From contig CAXAUF010000008.1 of assembly GCA_963972425.1 (NCBI GenBank), forward strand, positions 9,882 to 73,881: 64,000 nt of DNA. The letters run 5' to 3'. The stretch comes from Algorimicrobium sp002414705. GTDB taxonomy: Bacteria > Bacteroidota > Bacteroidia > Flavobacteriales > Flavobacteriaceae. The notes beneath the pieces were generated by a model. The model made no database searches. It was not told the origin of the DNA and was given only the letters and a program-made list of their open reading frames with translations. Positions 34,013-42,544 of the stretch are shown here, piece by piece. Position 1 is the stretch's first letter; every line of letters begins with the position of its first letter. The position numbers and the translations under genes were made by a program.

Positions 34013-36010
34013 ATGAAAAAGTATATAATATATAGTATATGCTTCTTATTTAGTGCGTTTTTATATGCACAAGAAACGGAAGCAACTATTGAAAAAGATA
34101 CCACCCAACTCCAGGAGGTTATTTTAATTGGACAACGTAAATTAAGTAATTACCGACAAGAAAAAACCTTATCAAGTATTGATGATTATTTAGAGAAATC
34201 TAACAAAATCACCATGATAAAACGTGGTAATTATGCTTGGGAACCAACTATGAATAACATGACCAGCGAGCGTTTAAATGTCACTATTGATGGCATGCAA
34301 ATTTTTGGAGCTTGTACAGATAAAATGGATCCGATAACCTCGTATGTAGATGTTTCTAATTTAGAAAAAGTAACAGTTGGATCAGGACAAGAAGGTACAG
34401 AAAATGGGCATTGTGTTGGTGGTGGCATCGATTTACAATTACCCCAATCCAAATTTTACGATTTTGGACTTAAATCCAGTGCAGATTTAGGGTATGAAAC
34501 CAACGGAAATTATAGAACAGCTGGATTGGATTTAGAATATTCTGGTAATAACTTTTATTTGAATGCAGATGGTATTTACCGAAAATCTGATAATTATGAT
34601 GCTGGAAATAATCAAGAGGTTTTATACTCACAATTTGAAAAATATAACGTGTCGCTTCAAGGTGGTTATAAATTGAATGAAAACCACACATTAGATGCTA
34701 ATTTAATTTATGACAAAGCTACAGATGTTGGTTATCCTGCATTACCAATGGATGTGTCTTTAGCCGAAGCTTTAATTACATCGTTAACACATAACTATAA
34801 AAATGATTCCACTTTTGTGAATTCTTGGGAATCTAAATTATATTATAATACCATTACCCATATTATGGATGATTCAAAACGTCCAGATGTACCCATCCGA
34901 ATGGATATGCCAGGTTGGAGTGATACCTATGGCTTTTACAGTAAAGTAGGTTTAAAGAGAAAAAATCATGATGTATTATTCAATTTAAACGGATTTTATA
35001 ATCGGTCTGTTGCTGAGATGACTATGTATCCAAACGATTCCAATCAACCAGCTATGTTTATGTACACATGGCCAGATATTAGAACCTTATATTCCGGAAT
35101 TTTTGCAAAAGATGCGATTACTTTAAGTGATACAGAAACGTTGACTGCTTCTGCCAGATTTGGTTTTCATAACAATACTATAGGAGAACAGGTTGGTTTA
35201 GAAAGTTTGCAAATTTTCTACCCTGAATTAACGGATAGTAAAAATCGTTTTTTAATGAGTGTTTCTGCCGATTATCAGCTAAAAACTAAAAAATATGATG
35301 CTAGTTTTGGACTCGGTTATGGTGAACGTGCACCATCCGTTAGTGAAGGTTATGGTTTTTTCTTATTTAATAGCTTTGATAACTATGATTATATTGGGAA
35401 TCCAACCTTAAACAATGAAAAAGCGGTGGAATTTAATGCGAAAGCTAACTACTACCAAAATCGTTTTAAAATTGGTGTAGAAGCTTCATATTTCTATATT
35501 ATGGATTATATTATTGGTGATATTGACACAAGCTTAAGTGCAATGACTATTGGAGCCAATGGTGTTCGCGTTTATACTGCTTTAGATGATGCATCTATTT
35601 TTGATGTATTTGTTAATGCCAGTTATAATTTCACTAAAAAGCTCTCTACAAACGCAACCATTGGTTATAATTATGGTTCAGGAAGTAATGGCGAAAATTT
35701 ACCACTTATTAGGCCATTTTCTTATGTAGCTGAAGTGGCTTATAATACAAACAAATTTAATGCAGCTTTACAATTAGAAGGTAATGGAAACCAAAGTCGC
35801 TATAGCAGTTTTTATGGGGAAGATAACACATCTGCTTATGCTGTTTTAAACTTGAATTTAGGAAATATTCTTTATTTAAAGACTAACAAAATGATTTTAA
35901 AATATGGTGTAGAAAACATTTTAGATGCTAACTATTCAACCTATGCAGACTGGAATAATATTCCACGTCAAGGACGAAACTTCTATATGAATGTATCTTA
36001 TGTGTTTTAA
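34013..36010 (+). CDS. OprC/NosA-like TonB-dependent copper receptor
   Basis: 665 residues. The signal peptide ends FLYAQ. The plug (about 35-145) contains TSERLNVTIDGMQIFGACTDKMDPITSYVDV, with C101-xxx-M105. The barrel contains TITHIMDDSKRP with H283-x-M285. Together these form the CxxxM-HxM arrangement described for the Cu site of OprC of Pseudomonas aeruginosa. There is no carboxypeptidase-like N-domain. The barrel ends with FYMNVSYVF. It is expected to import copper ions across the outer membrane using TonB. It follows the Met/His-rich lipoprotein in the same direction and is closed by a bidirectional terminator. Confidence 0.85.
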   Translation: MKKYIIYSICFLFSAFLYAQETEATIEKDTTQLQEVILIGQRKLSNYRQEKTLSSIDDYLEKSNKITMIKRGNYAWEPTMNNMTSERLNVTIDGMQIFGACTDKMDPITSYVDVSNLEKVTVGSGQEGTENGHCVGGGIDLQLPQSKFYDFGLKSSADLGYETNGNYRTAGLDLEYSGNNFYLNADGIYRKSDNYDAGNNQEVLYSQFEKYNVSLQGGYKLNENHTLDANLIYDKATDVGYPALPMDVSLAEALITSLTHNYKNDSTFVNSWESKLYYNTITHIMDDSKRPDVPIRMDMPGWSDTYGFYSKVGLKRKNHDVLFNLNGFYNRSVAEMTMYPNDSNQPAMFMYTWPDIRTLYSGIFAKDAITLSDTETLTASARFGFHNNTIGEQVGLESLQIFYPELTDSKNRFLMSVSADYQLKTKKYDASFGLGYGERAPSVSEGYGFFLFNSFDNYDYIGNPTLNNEKAVEFNAKANYYQNRFKIGVEASYFYIMDYIIGDIDTSLSAMTIGANGVRVYTALDDASIFDVFVNASYNFTKKLSTNATIGYNYGSGSNGENLPLIRPFSYVAEVAYNTNKFNAALQLEGNGNQSRYSSFYGEDNTSAYAVLNLNLGNILYLKTNKMILKYGVENILDANYSTYADWNNIPRQGRNFYMNVSYVF

Positions 36011-36040
36011 ATAATATGTTTAAATAGTAAAAATAAAGTA

Positions 36041-36070
36041 AAAGCTTTCAATGTATGTTGGAAGCTTTTT
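36041..36070. terminator. Bidirectional terminator between the copper receptor and the cco operon end
   Basis: The stem AAAGCTTTCAA / TTGGAAGCTTT (36041-36051, 36058-36068) has one G-T pair, with T-run on the plus side and A-run before it. It serves the two convergent operons. Confidence 0.7.
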
Positions 36071-36771
36071 TAATGACAATCTATTTCGCTTGATACAGTT
36101 TCAACAATTGGAGCAGGAGAGAGGTAAGGTATTCCTAAACCTAATCCACGAAGAATAAATAATAAACCAATAATAACAACGAAAATAGGAATCGCTTTCT
36201 GAATGCGTTGTTTTATTGTTGCGTTTAAAAACTTTCCTAAATAAATAGCTGTTGTCATTAACGGTATCGTTCCAATACCAAACAACGACATATACAATGC
36301 ACCTTGAATGGCATTTGCGCTAGCTAAAGAGCCAAAAACAGCCATATAAACTAATCCACAAGGAAGAAATCCATTGAGAAATCCTATGGTTAAAAAGGTG
36401 TCGGCAGTTTTCTTTTTAAGTGCAGCTCCCAAACCCGATTTGATTTTGGAAATAATTTTATGAAGCGGTTTAGAGAAGTTGTATTTACTGAATGTTTTGT
36501 AAGGAATAAGTATAGCAACAATCATGAGTACACCAATAATAATGGAGAGTTGTTGCTGTAGTCCAAATATATATAAGCTTTTTCCAATCAGTCCAAAAAC
36601 AAGCCCAATTAGGCTATAAGCAAGAATGCGTCCAAAATGATATAATGCAATTTGAGTTATTTTCCGTGTCGAATTACTTCGGTCTACAGGAAGCATAAAA
36701 GCAATAGGTCCACACATACCAACGCAGTGAAAACTACCTAGTAAGCCTAAAACAAGAGCAGACCATAACAT
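36070..36771 (-). CDS. Sulfite exporter TauE/SafE (UreH-like) family membrane protein of the cco operon
   Basis: 233 residues with six membrane helices. The N-terminus has LGLLGSFHCVGMCGPIAFMLP with the C-x3-C pair (CVGMC) and a His typical of the SafE/UreH-type transporter that accompanies ccoGHIS genes; the second half has FLNGFLPCGLVYMAVFG, with another Cys, repeating the pattern. The C-terminus ends EIDCH. These Cys/His positions suggest copper or thiol-related transport connected with cbb3 assembly, which is inference. It is the last gene of the cco operon and starts one base after the ccoH stop. Confidence 0.82.
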   Translation of the reverse strand: MLWSALVLGLLGSFHCVGMCGPIAFMLPVDRSNSTRKITQIALYHFGRILAYSLIGLVFGLIGKSLYIFGLQQQLSIIIGVLMIVAILIPYKTFSKYNFSKPLHKIISKIKSGLGAALKKKTADTFLTIGFLNGFLPCGLVYMAVFGSLASANAIQGALYMSLFGIGTIPLMTTAIYLGKFLNATIKQRIQKAIPIFVVIIGLLFILRGLGLGIPYLSPAPIVETVSSEIDCH

Positions 36772-36772
36772 G

Positions 36773-37219
36773 TTAATACGTTATTTCTTTTTTGAAGCGA
36801 TAGGAATTTCCCTTATATTGCCAATCCACAGTAAGGTTCCAACGACCACCTAACAAACGATTGTCAGGTATGAGCAAATTTTGATTTGATAGAGAAATAG
36901 GTGTTTCAAAATCAAATTGTTTATTAGATGGTCTGTATAGGAACACTTTTCCTGTAATATCTGTTATGTTTAGCGAGTCTGGGAATATGATTAGTATGCC
37001 TTCTTCGGTTTTTTTGTAACGCACATTTTGGACTAATTTATTACCATCCTGTTCGCGCTCCATATTACCTTGAACTTTTAATTCTTGTTGGTAATAATCT
37101 TCGGTTACTAAATCATGCTGGTATTTGTCATCTGTACTCATTTTGATAACAAAAAACATGATAAAAGATATAAATCCAATCATGGCTAATACCATTCCAG
37201 TTCCCCAATTTATTTTCAT
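36773..37219 (-). CDS. ccoH: FixH/CcoH-like cbb3 oxidase assembly protein
   Basis: 148 residues from MKINWGTGMVLAMIGFISF. A longer in-frame start at 37240 is possible but lacks support. One membrane helix (about 8-28) is followed by KMSTDDKYQHDLVTEDYYQQELKVQGNM, the FixH signature DxxYYxxEL, and a periplasmic beta domain ending RFKKEITY. FixH/CcoH takes part in cbb3 assembly or stability. It lies between ccoG and the SafE-like gene, its usual place. Confidence 0.9.
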   Translation of the reverse strand: MKINWGTGMVLAMIGFISFIMFFVIKMSTDDKYQHDLVTEDYYQQELKVQGNMEREQDGNKLVQNVRYKKTEEGILIIFPDSLNITDITGKVFLYRPSNKQFDFETPISLSNQNLLIPDNRLLGGRWNLTVDWQYKGNSYRFKKEITY

Positions 37220-37240
37220 TGCTTTAATATTTAAAACCAA

Positions 37241-37274
37241 TCCCGATAATTATCGAGAGGGACTCTCTTTTTTT
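37241..37274. repeat. Palindromic sequences between ccoG and ccoH
   Basis: The perfect palindrome CGATAATTATCG (37244-37255) is directly followed by the hairpin GAGAG-GGA-CTCTC (37255-37267) and then a T-run on the plus strand. It could be a small repeat element or an RNA-processing hairpin in the operon. Confidence 0.5.
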
Positions 37275-37297
37275 GTTAATACTATATATTATCTATC

Positions 37298-38722
37298 TTA
37301 CTTATAACTACGTGGCCCTAAAAAGTTAACGGTTGTGGTTTCAATAAGGTCGTCATGACTATATACCTCAATCATTAACTTGTTTTTGTCACCACTCAAC
37401 GCTTTCTGATCTATTTCAATAAATAAAGTACCTTCAGATAAACCTTGAGGTGGTACGCTAAACGTATTGGAATTTGAAACCACATTTATAGTTCCTTCGT
37501 ATTTACGTAATTTAAAGGTGATGTTTTCAATTTCTTTAGTTGTTTTATTCACTAATTTATAGGTAAAAACATTACTGATGATGGTTCCTTCTTTGTGCTC
37601 ATATAACTGACCAGGTAAACGTAAAACATTCGCTTCAATATCATTCCGAAGTAATAACATACCAGATAAAACACCCATAAGGATAATTAAAACAGCAATG
37701 TATCCTTTTAATCTTGGTGTTAATTTAAAAGGTTCTTTCCTCTCAATATTATCTTCACTTGCATAACGAATTAAACCTTTTGGAAGATTTATGCTTTCCA
37801 TAATATGATCGCATTCATCAATACATGCGGTACAGTTCACACATTCTAATTGTGTACCGTTACGAATATCAATACCAGTAGGGCAAACGTGTACACATTG
37901 TAAGCAATCAATACAATCACCATAACCTAAAGCGTCGCGATCTTCGTTTTTACGGAATTTTTTTCTACCATTTTCAGCTTCACCACGTTTATGGTCGTAA
38001 GCAACAACAATAGATTTATTATCTAATAAAACTCCTTGAAGTCTACCATAAGGGCAGGCAATAATACAAACCTGCTCTCTAAACCAAGCAAAAACAAAAT
38101 AGAATACAGCCGTAAAAATAATTAAAGGTACTAAAGTTCCCATGTGATCGGCAGGACCTTCTTGGATATACATGAGAAGTTTATCGCTACCAATTAAATA
38201 GGCTAGAAACACATTTGCAATTAGAAATGAAATGATTAAAAATATAAACCATTTTAATAGTCGTTTTCTTATTTTTTCAGCATCCCAAGCTTGTTTGTCA
38301 AGTTTACGTTGTTTATTTCTATCGCCATCAATCCAGTATTCAATTCTACGAAACACCATTTCCAAGAAAATGGTTTGTGGACAAATCCAGCCGCAAAAAA
38401 TACGACCAAAACCAACGGTAAAGAGTGCAATAAAAATAACACCAATTAGCATGGAAATAACAAACAGGTAAAAATCCTGTGGCCAAAATGGAAATCCGAA
38501 AATATTAAAACGACGTTCTAAAATGTTAAACATTAAGAACTGGTTTCCATTTATTTTAATAAAAGGTGCCGCAAATAGAAACGCTAATAATACATAACTA
38601 ACTATTTTGCGCCATTCGTAATAGCGACCACTTGGTTTTTTAGGATATACCCAAGCACGTTTACCATCTTCACTTAATGTTCCGATCGTGTCTCTAAACG
38701 ATTCGTTTTCTGGAGTTTCCAC
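37298..38722 (-). CDS. ccoG: CcoG, cbb3 oxidase accessory iron-sulfur protein
   Basis: 474 residues. Membrane helices flank CGWICPQTIFLEMVFRRIEYWIDGD and CIIACPYGRLQGVLLD. The ferredoxin part has CIDCLQCVHVCPTGIDIRNGTQLECVNCTACIDECD, two [4Fe-4S] motifs. The C-terminal third (about 370-474) is an Ig-like periplasmic domain ending VNFLGPRSYK. CcoG reduces copper (Cu(II) to Cu(I)) for cbb3 assembly according to work on proteobacterial homologues. It is in the cco operon, 25 bases after ccoP. Confidence 0.95.
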   Translation of the reverse strand: METPENESFRDTIGTLSEDGKRAWVYPKKPSGRYYEWRKIVSYVLLAFLFAAPFIKINGNQFLMFNILERRFNIFGFPFWPQDFYLFVISMLIGVIFIALFTVGFGRIFCGWICPQTIFLEMVFRRIEYWIDGDRNKQRKLDKQAWDAEKIRKRLLKWFIFLIISFLIANVFLAYLIGSDKLLMYIQEGPADHMGTLVPLIIFTAVFYFVFAWFREQVCIIACPYGRLQGVLLDNKSIVVAYDHKRGEAENGRKKFRKNEDRDALGYGDCIDCLQCVHVCPTGIDIRNGTQLECVNCTACIDECDHIMESINLPKGLIRYASEDNIERKEPFKLTPRLKGYIAVLIILMGVLSGMLLLRNDIEANVLRLPGQLYEHKEGTIISNVFTYKLVNKTTKEIENITFKLRKYEGTINVVSNSNTFSVPPQGLSEGTLFIEIDQKALSGDKNKLMIEVYSHDDLIETTTVNFLGPRSYK

Positions 38723-38747
38723 GTTGAATTACTTTTAAATTACTAAT

Positions 38748-39698
38748 CTAGTTTTCAATAGAAATTATAGAATCAGTTTTAACTTCCATAGCTTCGGTTG
38801 GAATATCTTCTTGAGGTGCCGTTTCAGAGACCCAAATATCGCCTTCAGCTTCTTTTGGGTTTGCAGGAGTTGTACCTTGGAACGTTAAAACATAACTTGA
38901 AACTTGTGCCATTTCAGCAGGTTTTAAACTTTGTTTCCACGAAATCATACCTTTACCATTTCTACCACCTTCAGATACGGTTTTAAATACATTTTTAATT
39001 CCACCACCTAATATCCAATGGTTATCTGTTAAGTTTGGTCCAATTCCACCACCACCATCAGCCATATGACAGGCAACACAGTTAGCTTCAAAAATAGCTT
39101 GACCAGCTTTAAGATCTGCTGCACTTGTTAAGACTTCAACCGTATTGAAATCCACTAAATCTTTGGCGTTTTTCTTATACTCTTCTATGGAAATGGCAGC
39201 TTGTGCATATTCAGTTTCCAATTCACTGTACTGATTAGCACCATCAAAAACGTGGTATCTTACTAAATAAACCGCAGCAAAAACAATAGAAGCATAAAAA
39301 CTATAAATCCACCATGGTGGTAAGTTATTATCTAACTCACGAATACCATCATAGTTATGATCTAGAATGATATCATGTTCTTCTTCCATTGGTTTTCCAC
39401 CTACTAATTTTTTATAGGTTTCACTAACCCAAGCAATTGCTTTTGGTGTTTTTACCTTTCTGGCATTATAACGCGCTTGTCCTTCTGCATCAAGACTTTG
39501 GTATAAAATATTATCCATGGAGCTTACAATGGCTTCAATACCAATTAATAATATTAATACAAATATTAAAAATAGCATGACTAACGGTTGTTCTATAAAA
39601 GCTGGTTGGCTTCCAGAATCAATAAAATATTCTGCCAGACCAGCAATTAAGAAAAATATAACGGGTATCCTTATCCAAGCTGGAATTAATTGTCTCAT
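38748..39698 (-). CDS. ccoP: cbb3 oxidase subunit CcoP, mono-heme form
   Basis: 316 residues. The N-terminus has two membrane helices (IPVIFFLIAGLAEYFI, LVMLFLIFVLILLIGIEAIV); a third follows at about 125-147 after LDHNYDGIRELDNNLPPWW, the conserved lead-in of CcoP. Only one heme-binding motif is present (ANCVACHMADGGGGIGPNLTDNHW, about residue 205-228), with an axial Met in GKGMISWKQ. Proteobacterial CcoP has two hemes; a single-heme form with an extra helix is seen in Bacteroidota. It transfers electrons from soluble cytochrome c to CcoO. Its start overlaps the ccoQ stop by 4 bases (ATGA). Confidence 0.93.
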   Translation of the reverse strand: MRQLIPAWIRIPVIFFLIAGLAEYFIDSGSQPAFIEQPLVMLFLIFVLILLIGIEAIVSSMDNILYQSLDAEGQARYNARKVKTPKAIAWVSETYKKLVGGKPMEEEHDIILDHNYDGIRELDNNLPPWWIYSFYASIVFAAVYLVRYHVFDGANQYSELETEYAQAAISIEEYKKNAKDLVDFNTVEVLTSAADLKAGQAIFEANCVACHMADGGGGIGPNLTDNHWILGGGIKNVFKTVSEGGRNGKGMISWKQSLKPAEMAQVSSYVLTFQGTTPANPKEAEGDIWVSETAPQEDIPTEAMEVKTDSIISIEN

Positions 39699-39883
39699 AG
39701 TTCTGTGTGGTTTTGGTTGTTATCTAATGGTATATTACTAACAGTATCTATATAATCTTTTTTTGCGGTTACAACCCACCAAAATAAGACTACAAAAAAG
39801 ATGAAAAATATGAGTAAAGAGATAATAGGATATATCTCAATTCCCGCAATACTATCCATGTGATTTTTTACAAACTTTAACAT
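39695..39883 (-). CDS. ccoQ: cbb3 oxidase small subunit CcoQ
   Basis: 62 residues with one membrane helix (IYPIISLLIFFIFFVVLFWWV, about 17-38) and a polar cytoplasmic tail KKDYIDTVSNIPLDNN. The size, the position between ccoNO and ccoP, and the aromatic end of the helix followed by a Lys-Asp-Tyr segment fit CcoQ, which stabilises the complex. It overlaps ccoP by 4 bases. Confidence 0.85.
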   Translation of the reverse strand: MLKFVKNHMDSIAGIEIYPIISLLIFFIFFVVLFWWVVTAKKDYIDTVSNIPLDNNQNHTEL

Positions 39884-39900
39884 CGTTTATTTATTAAGGG

Positions 39901-42081
39901 TTATTCTTCTAAATCTGCTACATTAATATCTGTTCCTAATCGTTGTAAGTAAGCTATGATAGCGACTATCTCACGATTACGCATTTCTACAAAATCTTCT
40001 CCACCGGCAGCTTTATCAGCTTCGTAGGTAGATGCGAAATCTGGATCAGCGTATAAATTCTTTTCAATTTGTGTGCCTTGATCTAGCATGTGCTGTTGTG
40101 CATTTGCTATTTCTTCTTCAGTATATGGAACACCTAATGTTACCATAACTTCCATTTTTGCTTCAGTACTAGACTTATCAAGTTCATTTAATATCATCCA
40201 TTTATAAGATGGCATAATAGAACCAGACGAGGTACTTTGTGGATCATACATGTGGTTAAAGTGCCAATTATCTGAATATTTCCCACCTATACGATGTAAA
40301 TCTGGACCTGTACGTTTACTTCCCCAAAGGAATGGATGATCATAAACAAATTCGCCTGCTTTGGAGTAATCGCCATAGCGTTCAACTTCACTTCTAAAAG
40401 GTCTTACCATTTGTGAGTGACAACCAACACAACCTTCACGAATGTAAATATCACGTCCTTCTAACTCTAAAGGTGTATATGGCTTAACACTACTTATAGT
40501 CGGGATATTAGATTTTACCATGATAGTTGGTACAATTTGCACAATACCACCAATTAAAATAGCTATAGTAGCATAAATTGTTAACTTGATTGGTTTTCTT
40601 TCTAACCACGTGTGCCATCCTTCTCCACCAACGCGACTTTTCGAAACGTTTTGTAAAGCAGCAGCTTCAGCTAATTCGTCAGTAACTTTACTACCATTTT
40701 TAATAGTAACAATAATGTTATAAACTAAAACTAACATACCAGTTAAGTATAACGTTCCACCAATGGCACGCATCCAGTACATAGGCATGATTTCAGTAAC
40801 AGTTTCTAAAAAGTTACCATATACTAACGTTCCGTCTGGGTTAAATTGTTTCCACATACTTGCTTGTGTAAAACCAGCAACATACATTGGTAAGGCATAC
40901 ATGATGATACCTAATGTTCCAATCCAGAAATGGAAATTGGCCAAACCTAAAGAGAATAATTTTGTTTTAAATAAACGTGGCACTAACCAGTAAATCATAC
41001 CGAAGGTTAGGAATCCATTCCATGCCAATGCACCAACGTGAACATGCGCAATAATCCAGTCAGTAAAGTGACCAATAGCATTTACATTCTTTAAAGAAAG
41101 CATTGGACCTTCAAACGTTGCCATACCATATCCGGTAATAGCCACAACCATGAATTTTAAAACAGGATCTGTACGTACTTTATCCCAAGCACCACGTAGC
41201 GTTAATAAACCATTAATCATTCCACCCCAAGATGGCATTAATAACATAACAGAAAATGCAACACCTAAATTTTGAGCCCATTCAGGAAGCGCTGTATATA
41301 GTAAGTGGTGAGGTCCAGCCCAGATATATATAAAAATTAAAGACCAGAAATGAACAATAGATAAACGATATGAGTAAACAGGTCTGTTTGCTGCTTTAGG
41401 TACAAAATAATACATTAATCCTAAAAATGGGGTAGTTAAGAAAAACGCAACCGCATTATGTCCATACCACCATTGTACTAATGCATCTTGTACACCTGCA
41501 TAAACCGAGTAGCTTTTCATACCAGTAAAACTAACGGGTAATTCTAAACTATTAAAAATGTGCAGAACAGCAACCGTAACAAATGTGGCAATGTAAAACC
41601 AGATGGCTACATATAAATGGCGCTGTCTACGCTTGATCATGGTTCCAATTAAATTGGCTCCAAATACAACCCAAATTAATGCAATTGCAATATCAAAAGG
41701 CCATTCTAATTCAGCATATTCTTTAGAAGTAGAAAAACCTAGTGGTAAGGTAATAGCTGCTCCTACAATAATTAATTGCCAACCCCAAAAGTTGATTTTA
41801 CTCAAAAGATCGCTATACATTCTGGCTTTTAAAAGTCGCTGTGTTGAATAATAAACACCAGCAAAAATGGCATTCCCAACGAAAGCGAAAATTACAGCAT
41901 TTGTGTGCAATGGTCTTAATCTACCAAAACTTAACCAGGAAATACCATCCGTTAAGTTTGGAAATAAAAACATAAATGCTAAAAGTAAGCCTACTAGCAT
42001 ACCTACAACTCCCCAAAGCATGGTAGCGTAGAGGAAATTTTTAACGATCTTATTGTCGTAATAGAATTGTTGTACTTCCAT
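39901..42081 (-). CDS. ccoNO: cbb3-type cytochrome oxidase, fused catalytic and mono-heme subunits (CcoN-CcoO)
   Basis: 726 residues. The CcoN part (about 1-480) has 12 or more membrane helices with the heme and CuB histidines: LRPLHTNAVIFAFVGN, WWYGHNAVAFFLT, WAGPHHLLYTALPEW and DWIIAHVHVGALAWNG. After a linker (about 480-500) and one more helix, the CcoO part (about 530-726) has GCVGCHSQMVRPFRSEVERYG with the single heme c motif. Fusion of the two genes is usual in Bacteroidota. The enzyme reduces oxygen with high affinity and pumps protons. It is in the operon headed by ccoS. Confidence 0.96.
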   Translation of the reverse strand: MEVQQFYYDNKIVKNFLYATMLWGVVGMLVGLLLAFMFLFPNLTDGISWLSFGRLRPLHTNAVIFAFVGNAIFAGVYYSTQRLLKARMYSDLLSKINFWGWQLIIVGAAITLPLGFSTSKEYAELEWPFDIAIALIWVVFGANLIGTMIKRRQRHLYVAIWFYIATFVTVAVLHIFNSLELPVSFTGMKSYSVYAGVQDALVQWWYGHNAVAFFLTTPFLGLMYYFVPKAANRPVYSYRLSIVHFWSLIFIYIWAGPHHLLYTALPEWAQNLGVAFSVMLLMPSWGGMINGLLTLRGAWDKVRTDPVLKFMVVAITGYGMATFEGPMLSLKNVNAIGHFTDWIIAHVHVGALAWNGFLTFGMIYWLVPRLFKTKLFSLGLANFHFWIGTLGIIMYALPMYVAGFTQASMWKQFNPDGTLVYGNFLETVTEIMPMYWMRAIGGTLYLTGMLVLVYNIIVTIKNGSKVTDELAEAAALQNVSKSRVGGEGWHTWLERKPIKLTIYATIAILIGGIVQIVPTIMVKSNIPTISSVKPYTPLELEGRDIYIREGCVGCHSQMVRPFRSEVERYGDYSKAGEFVYDHPFLWGSKRTGPDLHRIGGKYSDNWHFNHMYDPQSTSSGSIMPSYKWMILNELDKSSTEAKMEVMVTLGVPYTEEEIANAQQHMLDQGTQIEKNLYADPDFASTYEADKAAGGEDFVEMRNREIVAIIAYLQRLGTDINVADLEE

Positions 42082-42086
42082 AATTT

Positions 42087-42275
42087 TTAATTAATCTGTT
42101 TGGTTTTAATAGTTTGTTCTTGGTTGTCTTTAACGAGCTCGTCTTCAAATAGCATTCTGACAGATGGTGTATAGTCATCATCAAATTGGCCACTTTTTAC
42201 CGCTAGAATAAAAGCAATAAAAAAGCCAATAGCTACTACAATACTGATAATCAATAATATGTAAATAACACTCAT
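42087..42275 (-). CDS. ccoS: CcoS, cbb3 oxidase maturation protein
   Basis: 62 residues. One N-terminal helix (VIYILLIISIVVAIGFFIAFILAV) is followed by KSGQFDDDYTPSVRMLFED, matching the CcoS signature (GQ[FY]DD). CcoS is needed for insertion of copper and heme into CcoN. It leads the operon, 5 bases before ccoNO, and its promoter carries the FNR-like site. Confidence 0.9.
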   Translation of the reverse strand: MSVIYILLIISIVVAIGFFIAFILAVKSGQFDDDYTPSVRMLFEDELVKDNQEQTIKTKQIN

Positions 42276-42295
42276 ACCTAATAGAAGTTATGGTT

Positions 42296-42339
42296 CAAAA
42301 ATACTCCCTTAATATACTTAAAAATATGATAAAAATCAT
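42296..42339 (-). promoter_or_regulatory. FNR-like site and -7 element controlling the cco operon
   Basis: ATGATAAAAATCAT (42326-42339) is a perfect palindrome. On the minus strand the full -7 match TATTTTTG is at 42303-42296. The dyad centre to -7 end distance is 36.5 bases. The first gene, ccoS, starts at 42275. Confidence 0.78.
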
Positions 42340-42355
42340 ATTTGTCTATTTTTAA

Positions 42356-42544
42356 TCATTCTAATTTCCTGCCAACAATATTGGTTGCTATAGTTGTAAA
42401 AACAACAATGCTAATTGAACTTAAAGGCATTAAAATTGCCGCGATTACGGGTTCTAATTGACCAGTAACAGCAAAATACAAGCCGATAATATTATAGAAA
42501 AAAGATAAGACAAAACTCCATTTAATTATTTTAATGGCTTGTTT
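42356..42544 (-). pseudogene. ccoI: C-terminal part of ccoI separated by an in-frame stop
   Basis: After the TAA at 42547-42545 the same frame continues for 62 sense codons to a TGA at 42358-42356. It encodes KQAIKIIKWSFVLSFFYN, then IIGLYFAVTGQLEPVIAA and ILMPLSSISIVVFTTIATN, ending VGRKLE. This is the final pair of membrane helices of a copper-type P-ATPase, including the Tyr-Asn of helix 7 and Met-x-x-Ser-Ser of helix 8 that bind copper in the family. So the coding sequence ran 42356-44728 (about 790 residues). The short gap left before ccoS contains only the FNR-like promoter. Confidence 0.85.
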
